Notes under the pieces: model-generated
What the model was told of the DNA's origin: nothing
Databases searched by the model: none
The model's input: the letters and a program-made list of their open reading frames with translations, nothing else
NCBI RefSeq assembly: GCF_024763615.1
Contig: NC_077222.1
Location: forward strand, 12,214,001-12,278,000
Direction of reading: 5' to 3'
DNA: 64,000 nt
From: Phlebotomus papatasi
Taxonomy: Eukaryota > Arthropoda > Insecta > Diptera > Psychodidae
Translations under genes and position numbers: made by a program
Shown: positions 34,448-45,660 of the stretch, in pieces
How positions within the stretch are numbered: position 1 is the stretch's first letter
How the letters are laid out: every line of letters starts with the position of its first letter

Positions 34448-36121
34448 CACTGTGCAACAATTTCAAACTTTTTTTTTGTCCCTGGGTTCTCATGCTATTT
34501 TTTCTATTGCTAGGGTCAAATGATTTACGAAAATACTTATCATTTTGATTTCATTTGGATTTTGCGCCTGGTATTTACGAAAAACGGTTTTTTCCGTTTT
34601 TTGATACTTGGGTACCTATATCTCCGAATCTGCTGAACCGATTTATTTCTTACTTTGGAACAATTTGTTGTCCTTTACATGCCCGATAAATTCTCTGAAC
34701 AAATGAAGTTCGTACAACTGACACCAGGGGCGCTGTAGTCTCAAATATGTCAGAAAACATGGAAAAATCGAACTTTTTAGCAACTTTGATCAAAAATATC
34801 TCGAAAACTAGGACTGTCCCTAACAATCTGTTTTGTGGGTTTGATAGAGAATTTAATCAGCTACATTTTCGTTCATGTACAACTTTTCTCTCAGAATATT
34901 TTTTAACCTCGATATTGAGGTTCAAACGAAAAACGAGCACTCAGCCAACTAAAGAAAAACTTAACTATTTCGCAAATTTTGACTTTTTCTTTTCAAGTTT
35001 AGATAACCCAGAGTATTATTTTCACTTTTCTTACAATTGTAGGACTTTATTAATACTTATTGTATTATAAAATGTGTTTAGATATAATACAAGGTAATAA
35101 CTCAAACAATATCTTCAGTAAAATTTCAGTGTTATTTCAATCTCAAAAGACTATTACAAAAAAGGCATATTAACTGCATATTGCAAAATTTTAAATATTT
35201 CAAAAAATATTTCTTGTTAAATTGACGTTTTAGAATCAATAAGTATCTATTTTACCTTTTACATACCAGTTACATATGGAAACTTTGCAAAAAATCCTTT
35301 TCCTAAATTCATTTCTTTTTATAATTCTTTAAAAAAATTTCCTACATTTATCTACAATCCTACAATTTTAACCTCATAATTACGTGATTTTCGTCGAAAT
35401 AAAATCTAAAACTAGTTTTTGAACTTGTAATTGTTACTTTATGTATATCACATATGTTAAAGTTTTATACAAGTTTCCAAGTAATAAAATAATATTTAAA
35501 AATTTAAAATGTCATATAAAAATCACCATAATATCGATATTTAAGTATTAAATAATATAATAAAAGCTTGTACTGCCTAATTGCGAGGAAAGAAAGCAAT
35601 AACACTCGAAATTGTGAAGGATTTATTAAGTTGGCTGAATGCTCATTATTCGTTTGAACCTCAATTTCGAGGTTAAAAAATAATCTGAGCAAAATGTTGT
35701 ATATGAACAAAAATGTAGCTAATAAAATTCTCTATCAAACCCATAAATCAGATTGTTAAGGACAGTCCTAGTTTTCGAGATATTCTTGATCAAAGTTGCT
35801 ACAAATTTCGATTTTTCCATGTTTTCTGACATATTTGAAACTACAGCGCTGCTGGTGTCGGTTGTACGAACTTCATCTGTTCAGAGGATTTATCGGGCAT
35901 GTAAAGGACAACAAATTGTTCCATAGTGAGAAATAAATCAGTTCAGCAGATTCGGAGATATAGGCACCCAAGTATCAAAAAACGGAAAAAACCGTTTTTC
36001 GTAAATACCAGGCGCAAAATCCAAATGAAATCAAAATGATAAGTATTTTCGTAAATCATTTGACCCTAGCAATAGAAAAAATAGCATGAGAACCCAGGGA
36101 CAAAATCATCGTTGCACAGTG
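34448..36121. mobile_element. 1.67-kb foldback element with ~490-bp inverted arms
   Basis: The ends CACTGTGCAAC and GTTGCACAGTG are exact inverses. The arms run to about 34945 on the left and from about 35632 on the right. TAA flanks both ends (34445-34447 and 36122-36124), suggesting a PIF/Harbinger-type target, though three bases could match by chance. The arms carry a module also found in the GGCC elements: TATCTCCGAATCT, ACCGATTT, GAAGTTCGT and CCAGGGGCGC at the same spacing. The roughly 690-bp centre is AT-rich, with no transposase. Confidence 0.75.
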
Positions 36122-36256
36122 TAATGAAATTTGCGCTTCTCTCTGTAATAAAAAGTAGTTTACTGAAAAAAAATCGAAGGGGAGACTGGATAAAATTTTG
36201 TCACAACGAAATAAACCTTCTTAAACTTATAAGCCTGATAACGTTTGAAGCCTGTA

Positions 36257-36846
36257 GGGGAGACTGGGGCAAAATTTTTGAAATGAAAATTTCAATATTC
36301 ACTGTTTTCTAAAGTAAAAGAGACTGAGGCTTGAAGTTTTTATTATAGATAGCCTTCATGAACCTTATTAGACTTACAAAGTTTCAATGGATTCGAGGAA
36401 GGATTATGTGAAATAAAAAAAATGAAATTTTGAGCCCTATTTTTGAAATATTTGGCTTACAGAAAATATCAATACTGATTAGCTCAATTGAATCACATTT
36501 CTCGTTAAGATAGAGAAAAATTATCTTCGAAAAAGTTGTAGAGGAATAAATTTCCTATAAAAATATGTCTATTTGATATTTTTAACGTTTGCGAGAATAA
36601 AATGTCACAAATTATCCGAAGACTGACGAAATTTGCCCCAGAAATTTTGAGAATCTCCACAAAATCGACTTTTAGAACATGATTCGAAAATCACATTTCC
36701 TTTGAGATAGAGGAAAATAGTCTTCTACACTGTTGTAGATCAGTAAATTTCCTATAAGAATATGCTCAGTATAAAACGTTTAAGTTTTCTCAGAGCTCGT
36801 GAAAGAATTACATATGCGTTTTGAGAGGTGTTGCCCCAGTCTGCCC
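36257..36846. mobile_element. 590-bp MITE, GGGGAGACTGGGGCAA ends
   Basis: The left end GGGGAGACTGGGGCAAAA pairs with the inverse of TTGCCCCAGTCTGCCC, with TA on both sides. A truncated left end of the same type (GGGGAGACTGGATAAAA) lies just upstream at about 36179. Another copy is at 44077-44560, and a lone end lies at 192-207. Confidence 0.75.
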
Positions 36847-36849
36847 TAC

Positions 36850-37829
36850 TACTAACATTTCGACAGGGGCTCAAAAAACAAATATATTAACAAATTTTTT
36901 AGAAAAATAAACCAATAAGAGTGAATAAATTAGCGAATTTTTTTATGGTAACCCGACACATACACCATGCTATATAATCTGAGAAAGAGTATGCCAAGAC
37001 GCACACCACAAAAACTAATTAAGTGCAGCAACATGATTGCTTTTGTTTGCTATCTCGATTTACAAAAGCCTTAAACTTTCATAAAATAAGCATCTTCAAT
37101 ATTAGTAAAAAAAAAGGGGGATTTTATGGGCTAGGTTTTTTATGGCTACCTGGTATGTGTCTCAGCTTACTGTCTTTTAATTTTGATCATATATTTTAAG
37201 GTCTAATATTAAAATAATTCTAAAAAACCAAATAAAATGATAAAACACAACATAAAACTTTCCATTCCACATAACGTTTACACTATATGCGGAATGGTCG
37301 TTATATTACTCGGTGAATAACATGACTAGATAAATAGATGGCGCTATATAGAGAGGAGAAATAGAGAGGAGAACATGTTGGGTAGCCTTGGTGGTGAGGC
37401 TTGAGCGGCTTGAGGCAGCAGTCAGTTTTAGGTTATTGGTATTGACTGGAGGGCATTTCGAGGTTTCCATCAGGAAGTTTACAATAGTAAGCCTTATGGG
37501 CCGTTTCCGCTGACAAATTTCTCAAGAAATTTGTTAGAAAATGTTCAATCCCATATGAAAAAAGGGTAATTTTATAAGAAAAAGTTCAATTTGGTTGAAC
37601 TTTTTCGCATAAAAGTTTAAAAATAAAAATTGGGAACAGATTTCCAGACTGTTCCTATCGGGAACAGCGCCATAGCGCCATTTATTGAGTTTTGTTCTGA
37701 CACTTTCATCAATTGAAGAGTGATTGAAGAGTTTCTGGTGCTGTGTCTCCGAGATCTTTGTGTGAGCACCCTGGAACCCTCCCGCCAAGTCTATAACATC
37801 CCCCAAATAACGAAACCCAGTGATCTTTG
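36850..37829. other. No gene seen
   Basis: AT-rich DNA with a GC-richer, GA-rich patch at 37330-37500. The minus-strand frame at 37534-37836 is unrecognisable. Confidence 0.35.
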
Positions 37830-37905
37830 ACATCACTCGACCACTGAGGAAGACACGGAGCGTGTCGAAAGCTCTGGTAGAAGAGTGAGTTTTTTGATCT
37901 TAAGT
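37830..37905 (+). repeat. Single copy of the hairpin word
   Basis: It reads GACCACTGAGGAA, then GACACG-GAG-CGTGTC (a perfect 6-bp stem), then GAAAGCTCTGG. This is the best preserved of the ten copies. A T-rich stretch (GAGTTTTTTGATC) follows, as in the others. Confidence 0.6.
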
Positions 37906-37909
37906 TTGA

Positions 37910-38765
37910 AGACTCCACAGATTGTGATGCCGCGTCCGGACGGAGCTTCCCTCCGAAAATTTTCACTGAGGCTGAACGGCAATTTCCCCCACGATATAAG
38001 CTCAATTTTTACAGAATTTCCCCCAGGATTTCCCTCTGAACTCGCCACGAAATTTTCTTGTATATCCGGAAGGAATTTTCCTCTTCCAGGGAGAATTTTG
38101 CCCTAGATTTCCCTGGGACATCTTTGAGAATGGTCTGGAAAATTCAAAAATTTTTCTTTGGAAAACTTGGGTGAATCCTCTTGGAATGATCAGGGAATAT
38201 TTCCAATCACTAGGAGGAAATTTCCCCTTTAAATCCACAAGAATGCCGGTAGAAATTTTCACTTTAATTCATCGGAAATCCACTGGGAGCCAGCCAAACT
38301 TTCCGAGGGAATTTTTAAAGAAAATTTTCCAGGGAATTTTAAAGGGAGCACTTTGGAAAATATCGACACTTCGACGGGATAATTTTTCCAAAGATTCTAC
38401 CCTAATTCTCGTTGTTGAAATCGTCGGAGATTTTAGGGAGAAAAATCCTGATGTAAATATCGAAATTTCGGTAGGAAATCCTAGAGAACGATAATGTAAA
38501 TTGCACATAGAAATTTCTCTGAATTTTCATTGAAATTCCCAAGGAAATTACCATATTTTCCGAAAGAAGAAAATGTCAATGGAAACCCCTATGATCTACT
38601 TGGGAAATCTCCACTCGTTAATGAGTAATTGGGCAATGATGGGTTGTCTTGGAAACTTGTGGGGGAATATTCCTTTGGACCCTGGTGAAATTTCTAGAGG
38701 GAATCCTCTCATGAAATTTCCTTCGAGAGGATTTTTTATGAGGGTCCTTTTTTTGGTTTTAAAAT
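37910..38765. repeat. Decayed low-complexity block rich in GGAATTTTCC-like words
   Basis: Short words of the form GGAAWTTTCC and AATTTCCC recur many times in both orientations, for example at 38071-38080, 38217-38228 and 38320-38345. The words keep stops rare, so several frames stay open in parallel; no real protein is implied. It looks like an old short-unit tandem repeat. Confidence 0.45.
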
Positions 38766-40600
38766 AGCTTTTCGAATTTGGAATTAGAATATGAAAATTT
38801 CCAGATAAGATTTATTGAATAACTCTTGGAAACACGGATTAATTCTTCAACAAAACATAATATGTCAGTTGTTGTACAATTTAATTTTATCAGACATCTT
38901 CCCATTTTATTATAGGAACTGTCTCAAGATTTCCATAAAAGGTTTGTGTCTTTGGTACCTTTTTCTCACAATCGACATGAAACGTACTCTCATTCTAATA
39001 TTGTGGTATAAAATAAATTATAAAGTCGTATCACTAAAAGAAAAAAAAACAGTGAAAACTGTAAAGATTAACCTGTGCTATAATATTCACAGTAAGCCGT
39101 GACGCATACCATTACAAGTAATTGTCTTGGTTATCAAGAACGATCGTAATTTCCTGTTTTTATTCTAAAATATTTATTTTTTATTAAGAAAAACAAAAGA
39201 ATTATGCAACAGAAATATATTTTATATCTCTGCTTATTGGTTGTTACTTCGTCTCTCAATGTGTTTGAACCTTTGAATAAAAAGAAAGTCTCGAGTTCAT
39301 TGACTATAATAAACATCTAAATAGAAATCAATTTGGATTTATTATTTGTGATACCGGTAGATCAATCACCTCAAAGCATTGTTAAATGATTAAAAAGTGC
39401 GTAGGCTCTTAGGCGATAATCTGACTGATGGCAAGAACCCTGAAAATTTCCAAACAACCATAAAATATTGATAAATCATTGCTCGAGAACAATTTCGCAA
39501 TTGGCAGTGAGAAAAAAAAAGAAAGAAGCCCAGAGGACTGACAAGCAAAATCTACCACGCAATTTCCGAGGTGATATAGCCCAGAAAACAAGGAAGGGGA
39601 AGCAAAAAGATACCTTATCACATTTGAGTCACAAGTAAATAATTAAGAGGTAATTTTGCGGCAGGATTTATCGCTAAATATTTAATTATTAAAAACAATT
39701 AAAAGTTTCTCACACAATGAGACATCAGAGAATTGTGGGAGTATGTCATTTGGACTACCTACACACGCCATCCAGAGAACTCTGAGGGCAAAGTGAAAGT
39801 TTTTGGGGACGGAGAAAGCTCATGGTAAAGGAAGAAAAAAAAAAGCTCCCCTCGATGGGGATTATTTGGCGACGAGGAATGAAAATACTACCCTCAGGGG
39901 AAATAAATAAAAATGTCTATGTAGCTGCTGCCATACAATATATTTCACAATAATGTGCAGAATAATGTGGTCTCTTTTGTCACCCAGTTTCCGTGTTTTT
40001 ATTAAAATTTCATGTCACAGAAATTTCCACCCCAGAAGTTTTCCTGCATGGAGGAACCCCTACTGTCTCTTGCCACTGAGATAGTCAGCTCAGAAAGACT
40101 CTCAAGCCAGAGGCCTAAGCAATTAAAGTTCATATAACTATTTTGGGAAATGATTCTGATGAAAGATGCAACAAAGAAGCAGATTTACTTCACAATTTCT
40201 CTGCGCAATTTAAGTGATTTATAGCTAATAAATTTGATTTAATTCTCTGAATGGAATTTTGAATTTCTTCCTTGGTCTTTCTTTTTAGGCACTTCTTGGA
40301 AAGCACTGAAGAATTTGTCCACAAATCTGCACAAAAACTGCATCTTAAGTTGCATTCCAATTCGGAAAAATTATGGTGACAACATTGCTGAAATTCCGCA
40401 TTAGGCTAACAAAATTCATAGACCTGAGAATAAAGTAAATGACGACTTATCAAAATTATTACGAGAAATTTTGCTTATTCATCTAAGTACTAAATTGTTC
40501 CTCGACTTTTATTTAGCTCAGTTGAGGAAATTTTAACCCATTTTCCTGATATGTTAATATTTTAATTTAATTTAATATCTCATTATAACAAATAGGTGAA
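38766..40600. other. No gene seen
   Basis: AT-rich DNA; nothing recognised on either strand. Confidence 0.4.
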
Positions 40601-40609
40601 AAAGAAATT

Positions 40610-42870
40610 TTTGTACTAAATTAGTACTAATAAATAGGTCCTTCAAATAATTTCGAACGCATTACTAGAAAATGAAATGAAAAATCTGTAGATATAGTGA
40701 CGTAAAACAAATTACAAATTTTTTTACTGTGTACTAAAATTATTCTCAATTATAAATTGATAGAACTTTTTAGCACTAAATATTTTATAGCTAGTCTTGA
40801 CTTATATTAACTTTTTTGTCTGTGTTGTATTGACTGACGTTATTTTTTCATTGGCGATAAAATTTAAAACAAGTGATTATAAAATAAATGTATGTACTAA
40901 ATAGATACTATTGTCACTATAACATATAATATAAATAAATAATATTTTTTGTAATAATTCCCTAGGCATTTGTAAAAAGCGAAATGAATAATCTGTAGAT
41001 ATAGTGACATAAAAAATCAAATTTTTTTTTACTGTGCACTAAATTAATTTCACTGATAGATTGATAGACTTTTTAGTACTGGTAATTTCTAATTAGTCTC
41101 AGCTCATATTATATATGTATTTATTTGAGTTTTGTTGATTGATTTTATTTTTCAAAACTGTAAAAGTTAAAAGAAGTGATATAAAAGAATTTTTGTACTA
41201 ACTTAATACTGCAGTAGACTCTGGGCGAAAAATTTTGTTGGCAACTTTCATGTTTGATTTTAAAGCAAATTTGTTTAAATTCGCTGTAGTTCCCCTTGTT
41301 TTATAATGATTCTTTATAATTGAGCGCTTTTTGTGGAATTCACAATGACTTTGGTGCCCGAATCATTCGATTATTTGGATTACATTTTACCCCGTATACA
41401 TGATTGAGAGAGAGTCTACTGTAATGTCTAAAATGTCATTGTAACAAATATCATAAAAAAATATTTGTATTGTTGTTTTTTTTAACTCCGTACGCACTAT
41501 TGTATAACTGATTGAAAAACATAAATTTTCTTTGCTGTGTATTAAAATTTTTTCACTTATGAATTGGAATATTTAGTTTCACTATGATTTATTTAGTTAG
41601 TTCTAAAAAATCTACTAAAATGTACTAAAAAAATCTAAAACTCTTGATTTTAATTTAATATGGCAAAAAATATTGTTCTTAATATTCCGATATCAATGTG
41701 GAATCACTTGTTCTGTACTAAATAATTAAGAAAATAGTTTAGTATTTTTTCATTCTTTCGTAGAATTTTTAACTTGTTCTTTTTTGAGTACTAAAATAGT
41801 TGGACCTCTTAATTTTTTAAAAAGTATCTTGGAGAATTGCGTAGTGCTGTACAAAAGAATTTAGACTTTAACTCTTTCGCGTCTTTAGGGTAATGTCATG
41901 ACTCGGGGAAAAAAGTTTTTTTTGGGTATTTACATTAATTGAAATCTATCTGTTCGTGCACGACATCATAATATAAGGATGTAAGATTCTTGGCTCATTT
42001 TCTCAAGACTCCAGTTAGATTTCAATTAATGTAAATAGCCAAAAATAAACTTTTTTCCCCGGGTCATATATGACCCTAAAGACGCAAAAGAGTTAACAGG
42101 AGGCTTAACCTTTGTCTTTTGGAGAAGTTTTACAGAAACTTTTTTTGTACTAATTTAAAAGTTTAATTTATTATAAATCCATAAGATTGCGAAACATATT
42201 GTAATGTATTTTTTTTAAGTAACAAAAACATGCTGTAGCGATGTAAAAATTAACAAAACTTTTTACGATATTTTTCTGTTTATCGATAAATATTTATATA
42301 ATATTTTATTGTGTACTAAAATATCAACAATTTTTATTTCTAATTAATTTAAAGTGTTTTTTGAAACTTGTTGTATTTGTCAGCCCTAATTTTTTCTCGT
42401 AATTTATGATGTACTAAGAAATGTACTAATCAGCACAATTATTTTCCATATTGTACGAAAACTGTACTGAACCAATATAATTATAATAGTTCTTCAAATT
42501 CAATCTTAAGGAATTTTGGCATTTATAGACAAAGCTCCTCGTTGTACTAGGTTAAGTTTGTCCGTCGCTGGCATCAACAATTGCTGTATTTGCATTTTTG
42601 CAATTTTTAAATAAAATAAGTTCAAAATTGCAAATTGTTTTTAGAAAAAATCTATTTTCTCATCTATTTTTACGTCAGTGCTAAATTACAAAGATTTTGC
42701 TTAATTCAGATTTGTGTTCTAAATGTTTTTTCATTGTATTTCCAGATCTTTTGTCGATTTTTGGTTCTTAATTCTTGAAAACTGTTTAAATACCAAAATA
42801 TGATATTCATTAAAAGAATTTTTACCTAGAATTTGGTACCTAAATTAGTACTTGTACTAAACATATTTGA
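40610..42870 (+). repeat. Ancient ~300-bp tandem array rich in GTACTAAA
   Basis: AATCTGTAGATATAGTGAC at 40683 recurs at 40990. ACTGTGTACTAAAAT at 40728 recurs as ACTGTGCACTAAATT at 41031 and GCTGTGTATTAAAAT at 41534, followed each time by ATTGATAGA-CTTTTTAG-like text. GTACTAA words are strongly over-represented to about 42870. A piggyBac-type MITE interrupts it. Confidence 0.55.
41872..42092. mobile_element. 221-bp piggyBac-type MITE, TTAA target
   Basis: The ends CTCTTTCGCGTCTTTAGGGT and the inverse of ACCCTAAAGACGCAAAAGAG match closely, with TTAA on both sides (41868-41871 and 42093-42096). The arms extend about 85 bp (ACATTAATTGAAATCTA against its inverse). The terminal text resembles known piggyBac-like ends; no transposase is present. 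Confidence 0.8.
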
Positions 42871-44070
42871 GATATTCAATAAAATTCACAGGAGTTTTCC
42901 TATAAATAAGCAACAAAGGGATACGGGATACTATTTCCATTCCTTTTAATCCAACGATCTTGAGGTAAATAATTTCTGTTCTTTGACCCCGATAGGTCAC
43001 TCAATCCTAGTTAAGAACATTACAGCGGACATTAATCTCTGAAAGGTGTTGCGAAAAAAATTGTTTGTGCTTTGCTGGGGAGTGAAAAAAAACTTCCTGC
43101 AATAAAAAAGTAACATAATATTGAACAAGAACAATGGTTCAACAATAATTCATAATCAATTGAATTTCGCAATTTACTATCTATATTTCTGCGCATGGTA
43201 TAGGAGTTCAGCCAACTTTGGCCACTCTGTTACAACACATGGCAATATTCTCTATTATCTCCATGGTGGTCACTAAAAAACATTTTATATTTTTATCAGG
43301 CGTAGAAATCGATAAAATAAATTCATTTATCCCATTGTTTTCTCGAATGCGACAATAGCCTCAACCCATTGGGAAAAAGAGAGCATATCGGTTTGTCCTT
43401 TTGTCTTCCCTCTTGTTTTATTAATATCATTATAAAAATAAAAATAAAAAAAAGAGAGTGCAACTGAAAGAGCTATCCGATTATGACTCACATGGATTTC
43501 CATTTTGATACAAAAATATAATTATAGCAAAATTGTATGTGACGCTATTACAAAACTCTTCAACTCGGAGGGTTTATCTGTTTTGCAGTACATCTCCTTG
43601 TGCAGAAAACGCAATTGTCTTTGGGCAGTAAATTCAGGTGGCGAGAATATTCAGTGGAAAATTGTGTCATAAGCATAAATGAGGTATTTCGTAATCAAAC
43701 GTCCAATTGCCCACAAATTGAAAATTGTATACAAACAGGAATGAATAAGCAAATTATTTATTGTGAAGTGTGACTTATCACGTACACTACTTTCAATTTG
43801 GATACCTTACACAGCTCATTGAAGGCAAAAGTGTCCATAGAGATCACCTTCTTTCCTTTCCAGCAACAGAATAGCATCTTGGAGCAAGAGGCAAACAATT
43901 CACGAACCATCTAGAGCAAAATTTATTGAGGCTAGAGAACCTCTAGAGCACCAACGCTCTAGGGAAGGTTACACTGACTTCCTCGACTGAGAGAGAGATT
44001 TTCAGTTGCTCTGACTATGAATTTATTCTTAGCATTTGACGCAAAATATTGACATCTCTGACAATTTTAT
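42871..44070. other. No gene seen
   Basis: AT-rich and single-copy in appearance, with an A-rich run near 43437-43455. Nothing recognised. Confidence 0.4.
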
Positions 44071-44076
44071 ACGATA

Positions 44077-44560
44077 GGGGAAACAGGGGCAAACAGGGGC
44101 AAGCAGTCAGAAACCGAAAACTTCAAAATTCATTATTTTTAAAGATAAAAGGGACAAAAACTTGGATTGTAAACAATTTCATAAGCTTAGTGAACATCCT
44201 TAATGCCCTATATACACTTACGACTTAAGCCGAGAGGTGCCTTAACGTAATTATAATCAAAATAATGATTTTACTAAATGTCCATCAGTTCCCCACTAAC
44301 TAAGCCGTTTCTTGGCTTAATCCGAGACTAGGATTAGTCAGAAATGAATGGAAATGTGATTTGGATCATTATTTTGATTATATTTACGATATGTTGTCCC
44401 TAGACTTAAGTTGCAAATGTGTCTAGGGCATAAGCGTACAAAATTATAAAGATATCGAATAAGATTTTGTGCCTTGTTTTTAGAATATTTTCTCTACCAA
44501 AAATATTAATATTGATCCAGCTTAATTAAAGTACTTTTCCGTTAAGGGGCTACGCAGATC
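44077..44560. mobile_element. Copy of the 36257-type MITE, split by another MITE
   Basis: The left end (GGGGAAACAGGGGCAAACAG, with a local duplication) and interior words (AAAGATAAAAGGGACAAAAAC, ATATTAATATTGATCCAGC) align with 36257-36560. The insertion at 44204-44430 splits it. Its right end is not clear. Confidence 0.55.
44204..44430. mobile_element. 227-bp TAA-flanked MITE, intact copy
   Basis: The ends TGCCCTATATACACTTACG and the inverse of GCAAATGTGTCTAGGGCA pair, with TAA at 44201-44203 and 44431-44433. It is the intact relative of the split copy at 27187-32199. A PIF/Harbinger origin is inferred from the TAA duplication. Confidence 0.75.
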
Positions 44561-44583
44561 ACGCAGACTAAAAAAGCAGCATG

Positions 44584-45449
44584 GGGTAAATTAGGCTAAT
44601 TCAAAACCTGCTCCAAATGGAAATTTTTCTCTATTCCAAATGGAAACGCCATTGTTTTCACGATAAATACAGTACAAAATAATTATATTTATATATTTTC
44701 CATACCACAGTTTCATTATTTAGTTAACTTTGCTCCAAATAAATCGAAAATCCATTTATATTCACAAATTTTAATTTGCTAATTTCTCAGAAAAATTAAA
44801 ATTGTACCTTTTCATTATCAAATTTTTCATGCTTCGACCATGTTTTCCAATGAAAAACACAATGAAGTAACTGTTGTTTATTCGTTTTGCTTAACATTTA
44901 TGTCATATTTCTGGCTAATTTTAGTTAAATTAAGTGCTAATCTTTATTGTTAACGTTACGTGAAGTTTCCAAATGAAATAATTACCAATTTCGTGAACAA
45001 AAAGGTTTTTCTGAAGTGTATGCAAATGCTTCAATAGGAAACCCCAGAAATATGAGTTTTTTGGAGAGATTTTCTTATTGTTTTAGATGGGAAAGGAGAA
45101 AAAACCAGGAATAAGAAAAAATCCTGCACTCAGGAGCAACTGAACAAGGTTTTGGAAGCCTTTCGTCGCGGTTCCACCTATACACTGTGTGTCTCCAATT
45201 AGAAACTTGCGTTAGTCTCCATTTGGATTAATATGTTTCCAATAGAAGCATTATACGCTCGCGTATTTTTCTTGTATTTAAGAAGTTTTCAAATTATATC
45301 TCAAGAATTTTGAATAAACAGTAACATTCTAGATGAGTCAAGGAGCAAATTTATGTAATTCTCTTCAGAAAAAAATATGAACTTAATGTGTTGAATCTTC
45401 TGTCAAAGTTAAAGCGTCTGGAAATGGTTTTAAATTGGGACATTTACCC
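44584..45449 (+). mobile_element. 866-bp deletion derivative of a pogo-like transposon
   Basis: The left end GGGTAAATTAGGCTAATTC and the right end ACATTTACCC are followed by TA. The 5' flank aligns with that of the 48095 element (GATAAATACAGTAC, GAAAATCCATT). A transposase start remains at 45087, then almost all of the coding region is missing and the 3' flank follows. Confidence 0.7.
45087..45200 (+). pseudogene. N-terminal transposase relic (Psq-type HTH), frameshifted
   Basis: ATG follows directly after TTATTGTTTTAG, a splice-acceptor-like run also seen at 48599. The first frame reads MGKEKK then stops after about 18 codons. A shifted frame reads SCTQEQLNKVLEAFRRGST, matching YTQDQVNKALEAFRQGKS of the copy at 48599. 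The rest of the domain is deleted. Confidence 0.7.
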
Positions 45450-45660
45450 TAAACTGAAAAAATCAATACCATTAATATTTCAGATTATTAAAATTATATG
45501 TAAGGCTTTATGCCATAGGGCTCTGATACACAATCATAAAAAAATTAATCACAATTTTAAAATAGTGTATCGTCCTATTTTATATTCATCATCAAGTCTG
45601 AGTAATAAGAAAATTTAGAGGTACGACATTTGCTAAGGGAAGCGACGATAATTCGTTTGT

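Noticed and set aside
34448..36121. Transib/RAG-type element because the ends contain CACTGTG/CACAGTG
   Set aside because: The heptamer-like match is striking, but the flanks show no 5-bp duplication and there is no nonamer or transposase. The 3-bp TAA fits PIF/Harbinger better.
37534..38508. Ladder of overlapping frames on both strands
   Set aside because: They arise from the AATTTTCC-type low-complexity words, which avoid stop codons in several frames.
40610..42870. CRISPR-like or phage-type repeat array
   Set aside because: Units are long, diverged and without regular spacers; the window is clearly eukaryotic.
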